Below, piece by piece: positions 8,748 to 18,983 of a DNA stretch of 62,091 nucleotides; within the stretch, counting starts at the first letter, position 1, and the number at the start of each line of letters is the position of its first letter. The position numbers and the translations under genes are program-made. Where the stretch lies: positions 9,660-71,750 of the forward strand of contig PBDS01000030.1 in NCBI GenBank assembly GCA_002718155.1. The letters run 5' to 3'. The notes beneath the pieces are model-generated. The model was not told where the DNA came from. It worked only from the letters and a program-made list of their open reading frames with translations, and did no database searches. This stretch comes from Pseudomonadota bacterium. Its GTDB lineage: Bacteria > Pseudomonadota > Gammaproteobacteria > Arenicellales > UBA868.

Positions 8748-11150
8748 TCAGGGCCGATTGTCCTTAATCTTTTCAGGATTGTGAGTTGAAGACTGATCAA
8801 CACCAAGCCAGATGGCCCGCCACCACTCGACAATACCGTTATCCGAGGCGTCGCGCGTGGGAAACACAGCGCGGCTGCATGGCGCAGCAGAAACCGGCTC
8901 CGAACCTGCGATAAAAGGCAGCTGGAGTGTGTCCGGACAATGCTCATCCGCCAGCATCAGAGATGTCCGGTCCAGCTTAACCTCCAGAACATCCTGGGGT
9001 CGATAGAGCCTCACCGGAGTCAATGTCAGCTGTTTCATGAGAGCAGCCCACACGGTGAGCGCACCGGAAGCCCCGCTTAAGCCAATGGGCCGATTGTCGT
9101 CTCTACCGATCCAGACTACAGCCAGGTAATTGCCCGCGTATCCGGCAAACCAGCTGTCCCTGTAACCCCCCGTGGTCCCCGTCTTGCCGGCGAGCTCAAG
9201 CCTGGGTGGGAAATCTCTGTTCAGCCTGGACGCCGTACCACTGAGGATCACTTCTCGCAGCGCCCGGTTGAGCAGGTAAGCGCTTTGAGGTGTTACCGTG
9301 ACTCTTGCCTTTAAGGGGTAGCGGGCCAGCTGTCTGCCATCATGATCACCGATCCAGTTGACCGTTCTCAACCGTACTTGGTGACCGCCAGCTGCGAGTG
9401 TCTGGTACATCTGGGCTATCTCAACCGGGGTCAGGGCGACCGCTCCAAGCGTGATTGACGGATAGGGCTTGAGGTCGCGAATCAGTCCCAAGGCATGGAG
9501 TGTATCGATGACGTTATCGATCCCGAGCTTCAGCCCCAGCCGGGCCGTGGCCACGTTATAAGAATCCGCCAGTGCAGTAATCAATGGAGGACGATCATGA
9601 TCTTCGCGATCATGGTTTCGAGGATGCCAGTTCGGTCCTCCAGCCTGTTGCAGTTCAAATTCCGAATCATCCAGAAGGGTGATAAGCGTGTAGCGATCGG
9701 GCCGATTGAGCGCTGTCAGATACACCGCGGGTTTGAGCAGCGAGCCGGCGGGCCGGGCTGCATCCAGTGCCCGATTGAAGCCGGCATAACGGGGATCACG
9801 ACCACCCACCAGCGCATGAACTTCACCGGTTTCCACCCGCACGACCAGGACTGCACCTTGCAGACTGCCAGATTCCAGGGCATGGTCCTGCTCCAGTTGT
9901 ACCAGGCGGTGCGCCAGTACCCGCTCGGCGTGCTCCTGCACCTGTAGGTTTATGGTGGTATAGAGCCGTAGACCTTCAGCCCGTAACAGATCCGGATCAA
10001 AATCCCGAGCGACCTGACGGCGCACAAAATCCAGAAATGAATGCGCCTTTCCGGCCACCCGAGACCTCTGGCTGGCAACATTGAGGGGGGCTTTCCGGAA
10101 ACTAGCGAGACTCTGGGCGTCAAGATGACCGGCCTTAGTCAACTCTTTCAATACCAGGTTACGCCGGGCCAGAGCCCGCTCAGGGAAACGTATCGGGTTG
10201 TAGCGACTGGGCGCTTTGACCATACCGACCAGTAGGGCAAGGTCCGCAATAGACACTTCTGCCAGCGGCCGACCAAAGAAATGTTCACTTGCGAGCGCAA
10301 ATCCATGAATGGCTCGATTACCCGACTGACCGAGAAAGACCTCGTTGACGTAGGCTTGGAGAATCTCGTTTTTCCCGTAGTGAAACTCCAGTAGCAGGGC
10401 CATGGCCGCCTCGGTGAGCTTTCTGCGCAGAGAACGTTCAGGGTTGAGGTACAGGTTTTTCACCAATTGTTGCGTCAGTGTACTGCCACCGGCAACGACC
10501 CGACCGGCACGCAGGTTCTGCAACATCGCTCGGATTATGCCGCGTGGATCAATACCATGGTGTACCAGAAAACGTTTATCCTCCATCACCAGAAGCGCCT
10601 TTAGTAGGGGCTCTGGAACATCGTGCAACCGGACCGGTGCTCGATCTTCGTGTCGCAAAGGCAGGATGCTACCGATCAGTTGTGGCTCTAGTTCAAGCAT
10701 CGACAAAGATCTTCCGTCGTAGTCGTCGAGCGATGCGATGCGGTCATCGACGACTATCAAACGGACCCGCTCTGGGCTCTGGTAGCCACTGACCTTGTAA
10801 AAGCCTCGTACGTGAACCGTCAATTTGCCGTTTGATCGGGCCCAGGTCCCAGGCCTGTCGGCGACTGCCACACTACGATATCCCAGGCGTCGCAACCGGG
10901 ACTCGATGTCCTGAACCGTCGCACGTAATCCGGGATAAAGCGCTGATGATCTACTGTAAACATGGGCGGGAACCGACCAGCGTCGCCCTTCGAAACTGCT
11001 CCGCAGGTTGGTATCGAGGCGGTAAAGAACGTACCCACCGACGCCGAGTACTACAGCAATCAGGCCCAGCCCTGTGTTGCGCAAAGCTGCTCGCCATGGA
11101 CTGCGGCGCTTGCCTCGCCGACGCCTACCCGTCGGCATCAGTGGCGGCAC
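8748..11150 (-). CDS. mrcB: Penicillin-binding protein 1B (bifunctional transglycosylase/transpeptidase)
   Basis: Transglycosylase motif EDKRFLVHHGIDPRGIIRA; GGSTLTQQLVKNLYL; transpeptidase PAGSLLKPAVYLTAL, GKTGTTGGYRDSWFAGY. Confidence 0.92.
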   Translation of the reverse strand: MPPLMPTGRRRRGKRRSPWRAALRNTGLGLIAVVLGVGGYVLYRLDTNLRSSFEGRRWSVPAHVYSRSSALYPGLRATVQDIESRLRRLGYRSVAVADRPGTWARSNGKLTVHVRGFYKVSGYQSPERVRLIVVDDRIASLDDYDGRSLSMLELEPQLIGSILPLRHEDRAPVRLHDVPEPLLKALLVMEDKRFLVHHGIDPRGIIRAMLQNLRAGRVVAGGSTLTQQLVKNLYLNPERSLRRKLTEAAMALLLEFHYGKNEILQAYVNEVFLGQSGNRAIHGFALASEHFFGRPLAEVSIADLALLVGMVKAPSRYNPIRFPERALARRNLVLKELTKAGHLDAQSLASFRKAPLNVASQRSRVAGKAHSFLDFVRRQVARDFDPDLLRAEGLRLYTTINLQVQEHAERVLAHRLVQLEQDHALESGSLQGAVLVVRVETGEVHALVGGRDPRYAGFNRALDAARPAGSLLKPAVYLTALNRPDRYTLITLLDDSEFELQQAGGPNWHPRNHDREDHDRPPLITALADSYNVATARLGLKLGIDNVIDTLHALGLIRDLKPYPSITLGAVALTPVEIAQMYQTLAAGGHQVRLRTVNWIGDHDGRQLARYPLKARVTVTPQSAYLLNRALREVILSGTASRLNRDFPPRLELAGKTGTTGGYRDSWFAGYAGNYLAVVWIGRDDNRPIGLSGASGALTVWAALMKQLTLTPVRLYRPQDVLEVKLDRTSLMLADEHCPDTLQLPFIAGSEPVSAAPCSRAVFPTRDASDNGIVEWWRAIWLGVDQSSTHNPEKIKDNRP

Positions 11151-11165
11151 GCATGGCGGTGCACG

Positions 11166-11477
11166 TCAGCCTGAAGCCGGCAGCGGCTTGTGACAACACC
11201 AACAGACCTCGAAGCTCCCTGGACTGTACTCAGCACAACAATGACACTGCAGTTCTTCACCCGGGCCCGACTCATAACGGTCGATCACCGTAAGGGCTGG
11301 GCTCAGCTGATGATTCTGTGTTACCCAGACCTGCGGCCACGTTTCAGTAGCCGGCAATTCACCCAGAGCAGCATGTGCGTTTTCGTTGAAAAAACGTACC
11401 TCAATCCCGGCAGAATCTAGGAGTTGGCGAACGAGGTGAGCCTCGGCCAGTGGAGACGCGGTGTACACCCGGCGCAC
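11166..11477 (-). CDS. DUF2007-type putative signal-transducing protein with C-terminal Cys-rich zinc ribbon
   Basis: MRRVYTASPLAEAHLVRQLLDSAGIEVRFFNENAHAALGELP...; C-terminal CHCCAEY...CWCCHK. Confidence 0.75.
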   Translation of the reverse strand: MRRVYTASPLAEAHLVRQLLDSAGIEVRFFNENAHAALGELPATETWPQVWVTQNHQLSPALTVIDRYESGPGEELQCHCCAEYSPGSFEVCWCCHKPLPASG

Positions 11478-11495
11478 GCTACAAAGACAGGTCGG

Positions 11496-12761
11496 TCAGG
11501 AACGGTACTGGTGTAGCCGCGACCACGGAATAAGGTTGTTCTGTTCGCGAACGAACAGCACCTGGAACAACTGCAGGGAACCGGCCAGAAATGCAGCGAC
11601 GGATCCGGCCAGATACAACCGCCAGGCTCGGCTGAAATCCTGATCAAACATCTCGATCACCTCGTCCTGGGCCTCGTCATAGCGCGCCAGCCAATGCTCC
11701 AGCGTCCGTGCATAGTGCAGCCTGAGGTTCTCCACATCGAGCACCGAAAAATAGTAGGGTTCCAGTATATCCATCATCTCGTTCAAGGTAGGCGGATATG
11801 CGCCCGGAAAGATCCGTTTCTCGATCCAGGCGTTCATGAGCTTCGGCTGGTTTCGGCCAATGGTGTGTATCAGGGCGCGACCTGCCGGTGCGAGGCAACG
11901 GTCCACCACACGGCCAAGTTCTAAGTAGTTCTGCCTGCCCACGTGTTCGAGCATCCCGACCGAGACGAACACATCGTATTCTCCGCTTATGGTCCGGTAA
12001 TCGTCTTCGACATAACGCACCTGCTTGTCAAACCCCTCGACCCTGGCGCGCTCCTTGGCAAATTCGATCTGCTCATGAGAGATGTTCCATGCCGTTACCT
12101 GGGCGCCATAATTGATCGCCATGTGACGGGCGAGAGAACCCCAGCCACAGCCGGCCTCGGCCACCCGATCACCGGCTTTGAGCTGGAGTTTTCGGCAGAC
12201 GTGGTCCAGTTTGGCCTGCTGGGCCGCCTCCAGTGTCATGCCGCGTTCCGGGAAATAAGCACAGGTGTACTGCATCTCCTGGTCCAGCCAGAGGCGGTAG
12301 AAATCATTTCCGATATCGTAGTGGTGGTGGATGTGATCGCGAGACCCTTCGAGCGTATTACGCTGTGGCCCGCGTTTGTGAAGGAACTCGCCAATCGATT
12401 TGAGGCTGGATTCGCTACGATTTCTCGCGACATAGAGTTCGAGCAGAACATCGGCCAGCTTACCTTCGACATCAATTCCCCCGACAGAGAACTGGTCGCC
12501 GAAGCCCACGTCGCCCTTCAACAACAACTGATTAAGTGCATGGCGGTTGCGAATATGCACTGTCCCCAGAGATTCTCCCTGGTCGGGCCTAACACAATAC
12601 CCGTCCCACAAGCTGATGGTGATCTTAGGCTTACCCAGGAACTGGGTAAGTTTGCGGGTACTCCATCTTTCGTACCCGCGCGTGGCGCCATCTGTAGCCG
12701 TGCCGGACCTGGTGAAATTCTGACCCGCGGCCGTATCGCCGCTAAGTATCGAATGCCTCAT
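11496..12761 (-). CDS. cfa: Cyclopropane-fatty-acyl-phospholipid synthase
   Basis: HYDIGNDFYRLWLDQEMQYTCAYFP; VAEAGCGWGSLARHMA SAM-binding motif. Confidence 0.92.
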   Translation of the reverse strand: MRHSILSGDTAAGQNFTRSGTATDGATRGYERWSTRKLTQFLGKPKITISLWDGYCVRPDQGESLGTVHIRNRHALNQLLLKGDVGFGDQFSVGGIDVEGKLADVLLELYVARNRSESSLKSIGEFLHKRGPQRNTLEGSRDHIHHHYDIGNDFYRLWLDQEMQYTCAYFPERGMTLEAAQQAKLDHVCRKLQLKAGDRVAEAGCGWGSLARHMAINYGAQVTAWNISHEQIEFAKERARVEGFDKQVRYVEDDYRTISGEYDVFVSVGMLEHVGRQNYLELGRVVDRCLAPAGRALIHTIGRNQPKLMNAWIEKRIFPGAYPPTLNEMMDILEPYYFSVLDVENLRLHYARTLEHWLARYDEAQDEVIEMFDQDFSRAWRLYLAGSVAAFLAGSLQLFQVLFVREQNNLIPWSRLHQYRS

Positions 12762-12806
12762 GTTCGCCTTTGTAAACAGCCCGTTACCAATACCTTACTA
12801 CGTCCG

Positions 12807-12834
12807 ATAATACCCCGTTGCAAAACTGGGTCAA
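12807..12834 (-). promoter_or_regulatory. Candidate sigma70 promoter for cfa
   Basis: Minus strand TTGACC-N16-TATTAT upstream of the cfa start. Confidence 0.55.
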
Positions 12835-12913
12835 GTGAGAATGTGGATCACCTCATGGCAAAGCCAGCCACTCGATGACCGCCCGAAAACCTGATACCAC
12901 GGCCCGAGATCGT

Positions 12914-13975
12914 TCAGCCTATGGTTTGATCTGCCAGCTTGTTGCTGGGCCAAGCGTTGACAACCGCCTGCACAAGATTGGCCAATGGAATAGCGAAAAA
13001 CACACCGAGCACACCCCAGAATCCGCCAAAGACCAGAACCGCAACGATGATTGCGACCGGGTGCAAGTTGTTTACCTCAGAGAACAACAGTGGCACGAGT
13101 ACATTGGCATCTAGCCCCATGATGATGATGTAGGCAATGATCACATAGCCAAATTCCCAACCCCAGCCCCACTGAAACAAGGCAACGAGCACTACCGGAA
13201 CGGTGACAACAGCGACTCCTACGAAAGGTACCAATACCGATAATCCGAGGCACACCGAAAGCACCATCGGATACTGCAGGCCAAGAACCAGAAAAGTCAG
13301 GTAACTCACCCCCCAGACAATAATGATTTCCCAGAACTTGCCGCGCACGTAATTACCAATCTGCCGGTCCACATCACCCCAGACCTGCGCCACAAGTTGA
13401 CTTTCTTCGGGAATAAATTCTCTAAACCAGTGGATTATTAGCTCTTTATCTTTAAGAAAAAAGAACAACAAGAGCGGTAAGAGAATAAGGTAGACCAGAA
13501 CTGTAGTGGCTCCGACTACCGATGATGGCGATAGGGCTGCTTGTCCCCAGTCGGTCAATTCGGAACGAATCCCGACAATGATCTCGTCTATCTGTTCGAC
13601 CGATATGACCTCCGGATAAAGCGCCGGCAACTTGTGTAGAGTCGCCTGTCCTTTGCCTAAGATTGCTGGAATCTCCTGCACCAGTTGGGTCGCTTGTGTC
13701 GAGATCAACGGCAACAAACCAAACAACACGACGGCGACAAAAAATAGAAAGCCAAGAAACACCAACCATACTGCCACAAGTCGTGGCAGTCCCCTGGCAA
13801 CCAGAACGCGTACTAGCCCTTCCAGCAGATATGCGATGACGATCGCGGCCAGGACCGGTGCAAGCATCCCGCCCAGCAACATCAAGACAGCAAACAGGCC
13901 AAACAGAAACAACCCGAGAATAACGACCTGCGGATTGGAGAAATTACGCCTGAACCACTCTGTAATCAACTGCAT
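12914..13975 (-). CDS. AI-2E family transporter / PerM-like permease
   Basis: Multiple TM segments; LLGGMLAPVLAAIVIAYLLEGLV and FGGFWGVLGVFFAIPLANLVQAVVNAW family signatures. Confidence 0.88.
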   Translation of the reverse strand: MQLITEWFRRNFSNPQVVILGLFLFGLFAVLMLLGGMLAPVLAAIVIAYLLEGLVRVLVARGLPRLVAVWLVFLGFLFFVAVVLFGLLPLISTQATQLVQEIPAILGKGQATLHKLPALYPEVISVEQIDEIIVGIRSELTDWGQAALSPSSVVGATTVLVYLILLPLLLFFFLKDKELIIHWFREFIPEESQLVAQVWGDVDRQIGNYVRGKFWEIIIVWGVSYLTFLVLGLQYPMVLSVCLGLSVLVPFVGVAVVTVPVVLVALFQWGWGWEFGYVIIAYIIIMGLDANVLVPLLFSEVNNLHPVAIIVAVLVFGGFWGVLGVFFAIPLANLVQAVVNAWPSNKLADQTIG

Positions 13976-14022
13976 GATCGAGAATCCCCAAGCCCAGCAA
14001 CTGAATTTGGACAAGTCATAGT

Positions 14023-14439
14023 CTAATCTGGGACTATTTCGAAATCGTGGGTAATTTGTGCAACCGCGCCCAGCATTTGCGATGCTGAACAGTACTTGTC
14101 CGCTGACAGGTCGATCGCCCTTGCCACTTTCTTCGGATCCAGGCCATCCCCCGAGACCACAAAATGAGCGTGAATCCGGGTGAAGACCTTAGGAATATTA
14201 TCGGCCCGGGCAGCTTCAAGCTCTACCCGTAAACCCGAGAACTTTTGTCGAGATTTGCGTAGGATCAGCATCACATCGATCAGTGTGCAGCCACCCATGC
14301 CCAGCAGCAGCATTTCCATCGGCCGGGGGCCCTGATTACGTCCACCCACATCCGGTGACATGTCCATGGCGACACTGTGGCCGCTGTCCGTGGACCCGGA
14401 CAGGGAATCGTCTGCCATCAACGTTACGGTTGTTCGCAT
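14023..14439 (-). CDS. OsmC family protein
   Basis: GPRPMEMLLLGMGGCTLIDVMLILRKSRQ...CSASQMLGAVAQITHDFEI. Confidence 0.85.
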   Translation of the reverse strand: MRTTVTLMADDSLSGSTDSGHSVAMDMSPDVGGRNQGPRPMEMLLLGMGGCTLIDVMLILRKSRQKFSGLRVELEAARADNIPKVFTRIHAHFVVSGDGLDPKKVARAIDLSADKYCSASQMLGAVAQITHDFEIVPD

Positions 14440-14440
14440 A

Positions 14441-15247
14441 TCAGGGCAACGTGGTGAATAGTTCAGCCAGCTTCTCACCGGGCTCTGTCGCTCGCATGAA
14501 TGCTTCCCCGACCAGGAAGGCGTTGACGCCCGCGCGACGCATCTGTTGCACGTCTGACCGGGTCCGAATCCCGCTTTCGGTCACCACCAGCACATCGGAT
14601 GGTATGCGGTCGAGAAGATCCAGCGTCGTCGCCAGAGTCGTCTCAAACGTATGCAGATCACGGTTATTGACACCGACCAGGCGGGGCCCGATTTCAAGCG
14701 CCTGTTCCAGTTCATCCTCATCGTGTATCTCGACCAGTATATCCAAACCGTAATCAGCCGCCGTGGATGCAAGTTCGGTCATTTGCATAGCATCCAGCCC
14801 AGCCACGATCAGCAGGATACAGTCGGCACCGATCGCGCGCGATTCCACCACCTGCCAGGGGTCGATCAGAAAATCCTTGCGCAGCACGGGTAAGCCACTG
14901 GCTTCCCGGGCAGACGTCAAGTCATCGTTGCTGCCCTGGAAGAAATCGACATCGGTCAGCACGGATAGACAGGTGGCACCATGTTGGGCATAACCAGTCG
15001 CGATCGTGCTGGGATCAAAGTCAGGTCGGATGACCCCCTTGCTGGGAGAGGCTTTCTTGATTTCAGCAATGACCGCGGCCTCACCCTGGTCCAGACAGTC
15101 TTGCAGCGCATCGGCAAACCCCCGTGGTGAAGACTGGCCAGATGTCGTGGTTTCGAGCGAAGACAGGGTCCGGGAGGCCTTAAGCTCCGCGACCTCGGCG
15201 CGTTTGCGGGCGAGGATTCGTTGCAGGATGTCCGGCCGAGAAGTCAC
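14441..15247 (-). CDS. trpC: Indole-3-glycerol phosphate synthase
   Basis: [56 protein letters not shown]. Confidence 0.95.
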   Translation of the reverse strand: MTSRPDILQRILARKRAEVAELKASRTLSSLETTTSGQSSPRGFADALQDCLDQGEAAVIAEIKKASPSKGVIRPDFDPSTIATGYAQHGATCLSVLTDVDFFQGSNDDLTSAREASGLPVLRKDFLIDPWQVVESRAIGADCILLIVAGLDAMQMTELASTAADYGLDILVEIHDEDELEQALEIGPRLVGVNNRDLHTFETTLATTLDLLDRIPSDVLVVTESGIRTRSDVQQMRRAGVNAFLVGEAFMRATEPGEKLAELFTTLP

Positions 15248-15252
15248 CTGGA

Positions 15253-15834
15253 TTATGCCCCATCAAGGAAGTTCTGTAGCTGCTTGTGCCCGTACTGGGT
15301 AAGGATGGACTCGGGATGAAACTGAACACCCTGAATCGGGTTTTCGAGGTGCCTGATCGCCATAATTTCTCCATCATCCGCCCGTGCCGTCACTTCGAAA
15401 CACTCTGGTAGAGCATCTTCTTTTACGATCAGTGAATGATACCGGGTTGCCTGAAAAGGGCTGGGTACATCTTTGAAAAGACCTTTGCCCAGGTGTTCAA
15501 TCATGGAGGTCTTACCGTGCATAAGGCGCCTCGCTCGAACGATAACACCACCGAAAGCCTGAGCAATGCTCTGATGACCTAGACAGACTCCGAGGATGGG
15601 TAGCGTGTCTGCAAATGCTTGCACAAGCGCGACGGAGATGCCCGCTTCGTTAGGTGTACAAGGACCAGGCGATATCACGACATGGGTCGGTGCCAGTTGT
15701 TCCACATCATCCAGGGTGATCTGGTCATTTCGATAGACTACGACCTCCTGACCCAGCTCCCCGAGGTACTGCACCAGGTTGTAGGTGAATGAATCATAGT
15801 TGTCGATCATCAACAGCACGAGATCAGCCCTCAA
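15253..15834 (-). CDS. trpG: Anthranilate/aminodeoxychorismate synthase glutamine amidotransferase component
   Basis: [58 protein letters not shown]. Confidence 0.93.
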   Translation of the reverse strand: MRADLVLLMIDNYDSFTYNLVQYLGELGQEVVVYRNDQITLDDVEQLAPTHVVISPGPCTPNEAGISVALVQAFADTLPILGVCLGHQSIAQAFGGVIVRARRLMHGKTSMIEHLGKGLFKDVPSPFQATRYHSLIVKEDALPECFEVTARADDGEIMAIRHLENPIQGVQFHPESILTQYGHKQLQNFLDGA

Positions 15835-15861
15835 GACCGGGTGCTCTGGAATCAGCCAGAT

Positions 15862-17355
15862 TCATTCTTCCAGCACACTGAGATCCAGCCCCTGGGCGGC
15901 CAACGAAGCGGCCCGGAAGACAGCGCGTCCCTTGTTCATTGTTTCTTTCCATTCGTTCGCCGGAATCGAATCCGCCACGATACCGGCGCCGGCCTGTATA
16001 TAGAGCTGACCGTTGGCGAGAATCGCCGTACGGATTGCGATTGCCGTATCCATGTTTCCATTCCAGCCGATATAGCCCACAGCACCTGAGTAGATACCTC
16101 GCCTGTCGGGTTCCAGTTCCTCGATGATCTCCATCGCCCGCACCTTGGGTGCACCTGAGACTGTGCCGGCCGGAAAGGTCGCGCGCAACACATCGATCGC
16201 ATCCAGATCCTCGCGCAACGTTCCGACCACGTTGGAGGCGATATGCATGACGTGTGAATAACGTTCAATTTCCATCTTCGAGGTCAGGTCCACCGAGCCG
16301 ATCTCGGCGATCCGCCCCACGTCGTTACGGCCCAGGTCAACCAACATCAGGTGCTCAGCGAGTTCCTTGGGATCGGAGATCAGTTCTTTTTCCAGAGCGA
16401 GATCTTCTTCTTCGCTCTGGCCCCGGCGCCGGGTACCGGCGATTGGACGAACCGTGACCTCACGGTCCTCCAGGCGGGCGAGAATCTCTGGGGACGAACC
16501 CACGATATGGAAGTCCTCCAGATCCAGGAAATACATGTACGGCGAGGGGTTGACCGTTCGTAAGGCCCGGTACAGGGTAAGCGGTTCGGTGCGAAACGGA
16601 ATCGAGAGCCGCTGAGACAACACAACCTGGAACACATCCCCGCTGCGGATGTAGGTCTTCGAGGCCTCAACCGCACTCTCGAATTGCTCCCGTTCAAACG
16701 AAGGTGTGAAGTCATCCTCCCCGACCTGGCCCAGGTAGGGGACTTCACCAGAAGTGGCTTGTTGCTCGATCTGGGCAACCAGATCATCCAGCCGGTCGTT
16801 GCCGTTTTCAAAGGCCTTCTCGGCCTCCGGATCGGTGTGCACAATAACCTGCAGTCGGCCGCTCAGGTTATCGAAGACCACGACCTCATCTGACACCATG
16901 AGCAGGATATCCGGCGCAGCGACCGGGTCAGGCCTCACAGAGGCTCCCAGATGGGTCTCAACATAGTTGACCGTGTCATAGCCGAAGTACCCCACCAACC
17001 CCCCGGTAAAGCGTGGCATGGCGTCGATCTGAGGGACATGAAACTGCTGTTGAATGCTCTGGATAGCACTGAGCGGATCCGGTGTGGTCTGGCTGTGGAT
17101 GACTTCACCATCTTCCTCGATCACCAGCTGGTCGCCGTCGACCCGGATGACCGTAGTGCATGGCAGACCGATCATCGAGTAGCGGCCCCACTTTTCACCA
17201 CCCTGTACCGACTCCAGCAGGTAACTGTAAGGCCCACGCGCCAGTTTGATATAAGTACTGACCGGAGTCTCAAGATCCGCCAGAATCTCCCGAACCAGGG
17301 GAATGCGGTTATAGCCTGCGGCACGGTAGCGGGCGTAATCAGCGCGACTGATCAT
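15862..17355 (-). CDS. trpE: Anthranilate synthase component I
   Basis: GSSPEILARLEDREVTVRPIAGTRRRG; DLGRNDVGRIAEIGSV; start chosen at MISRADYARYRAAGYNRIPL. Confidence 0.94.
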   Translation of the reverse strand: MISRADYARYRAAGYNRIPLVREILADLETPVSTYIKLARGPYSYLLESVQGGEKWGRYSMIGLPCTTVIRVDGDQLVIEEDGEVIHSQTTPDPLSAIQSIQQQFHVPQIDAMPRFTGGLVGYFGYDTVNYVETHLGASVRPDPVAAPDILLMVSDEVVVFDNLSGRLQVIVHTDPEAEKAFENGNDRLDDLVAQIEQQATSGEVPYLGQVGEDDFTPSFEREQFESAVEASKTYIRSGDVFQVVLSQRLSIPFRTEPLTLYRALRTVNPSPYMYFLDLEDFHIVGSSPEILARLEDREVTVRPIAGTRRRGQSEEEDLALEKELISDPKELAEHLMLVDLGRNDVGRIAEIGSVDLTSKMEIERYSHVMHIASNVVGTLREDLDAIDVLRATFPAGTVSGAPKVRAMEIIEELEPDRRGIYSGAVGYIGWNGNMDTAIAIRTAILANGQLYIQAGAGIVADSIPANEWKETMNKGRAVFRAASLAAQGLDLSVLEE

Positions 17356-17501
17356 GACGTTGACCCTGCCCTCAACAGCCACCAACCGGTCAAGTGTGTG
17401 ACAGGTTTGACAGCGCTCATTGACATGGGGAAGTTTTCTTACGGACAGCAACTCAAGCTTCGACGAGCTTAATGAATTAGCTGGGCAAACCCGCCTGGCT
17501 T

Positions 17502-18221
17502 TCAGCCGCCGATCGTAACCAGTCCGTTCAGTTCGGCTATTGAATCTAACACAGCATCTGGATTAAGTTGGGCTGGGACCTGCGACTCACCATAACCATA
17601 ACCCGCCCAGAATACCGGCATACCAGCGGCTCGTGCGGCACGGATATCATTGACCGAATCCCCGACCAGCGCACAGTTTGTCGCAGGCACAGCCAGGCGA
17701 CGTGCTGCGTCGAGCAGCGGTTCCGGTGCAGGTTTTCGGACGGGCAGGTCGTCGCCGCACACGACTACCCCGAAAAAACGACTGAGTCCAAGCTGCTCTA
17801 AGAGCGGGGTAGTGAACGCACGGGGCTTATTGGTGACACAAGCCATTGCCAGTCCGTTCTGCTGGAAACTGCGGAGTACTCCAGTGACACCAGGATAGAG
17901 TACGCTGTCGACACAGACCGAGCGCGCGTAATAGTCCCCGAACAACCGGTAGGCCGCATCGACTTCGGTCGTTTCACTGCTCATTATTCGATCCACCGCG
18001 AGCGCACGCGCCACCAGTCGCCGGGCACCGTCACCAACCCAGGCCTGGATCTGGTCGGCCGTCACCGGTGCACGATCCAACGCACAAAGCATCTGGTTGG
18101 TTGCCGTGGTCAGATCCGGTACGGTGTCGGCCAGTGTCCCATCCAGGTCGAACAGCAGGCCGTTTATCCTGAGCGGCCACTGCCGGGGCAACACCGTCCG
18201 ATCAGTGGCAGTAGAGGTCAT
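17502..18221 (-). CDS. gph: Phosphoglycolate phosphatase (HAD family)
   Basis: GLLFDLDGTLADTVPDL; VTNKPRAF; VGDSVNDIRAARAAGMP. Confidence 0.9.
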   Translation of the reverse strand: MTSTATDRTVLPRQWPLRINGLLFDLDGTLADTVPDLTTATNQMLCALDRAPVTADQIQAWVGDGARRLVARALAVDRIMSSETTEVDAAYRLFGDYYARSVCVDSVLYPGVTGVLRSFQQNGLAMACVTNKPRAFTTPLLEQLGLSRFFGVVVCGDDLPVRKPAPEPLLDAARRLAVPATNCALVGDSVNDIRAARAAGMPVFWAGYGYGESQVPAQLNPDAVLDSIAELNGLVTIGG

Positions 18222-18224
18222 CTC

Positions 18225-18920
18225 TCAGGCCGTGTCGTCGATTTCAGCCCGCATGGCCCGGATGACGCTGTCGTAACGGTTCGGATCCGACTCATCGGCA
18301 GCGGAGAATATGGCTGACCCCGCAACAAAAGTATCGGCTCCGGCCAAAGAGATCGAACGGATATTGTCCAGCTTGACACCGCCATCGACTTCCAGCCGGA
18401 TGTCCAGACCCGAGTCGTCGATCAGCTGTCTGGCTTGTGCCAGTTTTTCGAGGGTGCGGGGAATAAACTGCTGTCCGCTAAATCCCGGATTAACAGACAT
18501 CAGCAGAATCATGTCCACTTTGTCCACGACGTGACGAAGATGATCCAGCGGTGTGGCGGGATTGAAGACCAGACCCGTTCGGCATCCCACATCCTGGATC
18601 AGCTGCAAGGTCCGATCGACGTGATCACTCGCTTCAGGATGAAAAGTGATGTAGGTCGCTCCGGCTGCCGCAAAATCGGGAATGATGCGATCAACCGGTC
18701 TGATCATCAAATGCACATCGATCGGTGCCTCGATACCATAGCTTCGCAGCGCCGAACACACCAGCGGTCCGACGCTCAAGTTCGGTACATAATGATTGTC
18801 CATCACATCAAAATGAACGATGTCAGCTCCAGAGGCGAGGACCTGCTCGACCTCGGAACCGAGCCTGGCAAAATCGGCCGAGAGGATCGAAGGCGCGATA
18901 AGTTTGTTCTTCATTGGCAA
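18225..18920 (-). CDS. rpe: Ribulose-phosphate 3-epimerase
   Basis: [49 protein letters not shown]. Confidence 0.95.
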   Translation of the reverse strand: MPMKNKLIAPSILSADFARLGSEVEQVLASGADIVHFDVMDNHYVPNLSVGPLVCSALRSYGIEAPIDVHLMIRPVDRIIPDFAAAGATYITFHPEASDHVDRTLQLIQDVGCRTGLVFNPATPLDHLRHVVDKVDMILLMSVNPGFSGQQFIPRTLEKLAQARQLIDDSGLDIRLEVDGGVKLDNIRSISLAGADTFVAGSAIFSAADESDPNRYDSVIRAMRAEIDDTA

Positions 18921-18983
18921 TTTGCGTGTGGGTTTGTCAGATGATCTGGATCGTCTGGCCAGGCGAAGCTTGTTCGTGATCCG

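Noticed and set aside
11943-12878. 311-aa plus-strand ORF
   Set aside because: Mostly antisense to cfa; no recognisable motif; treated as shadow ORF
12875-13133. Small plus-strand ORFs between cfa and the AI-2E transporter gene
   Set aside because: Overlap the 3' end of the transporter gene in antisense; no RBS or motif support
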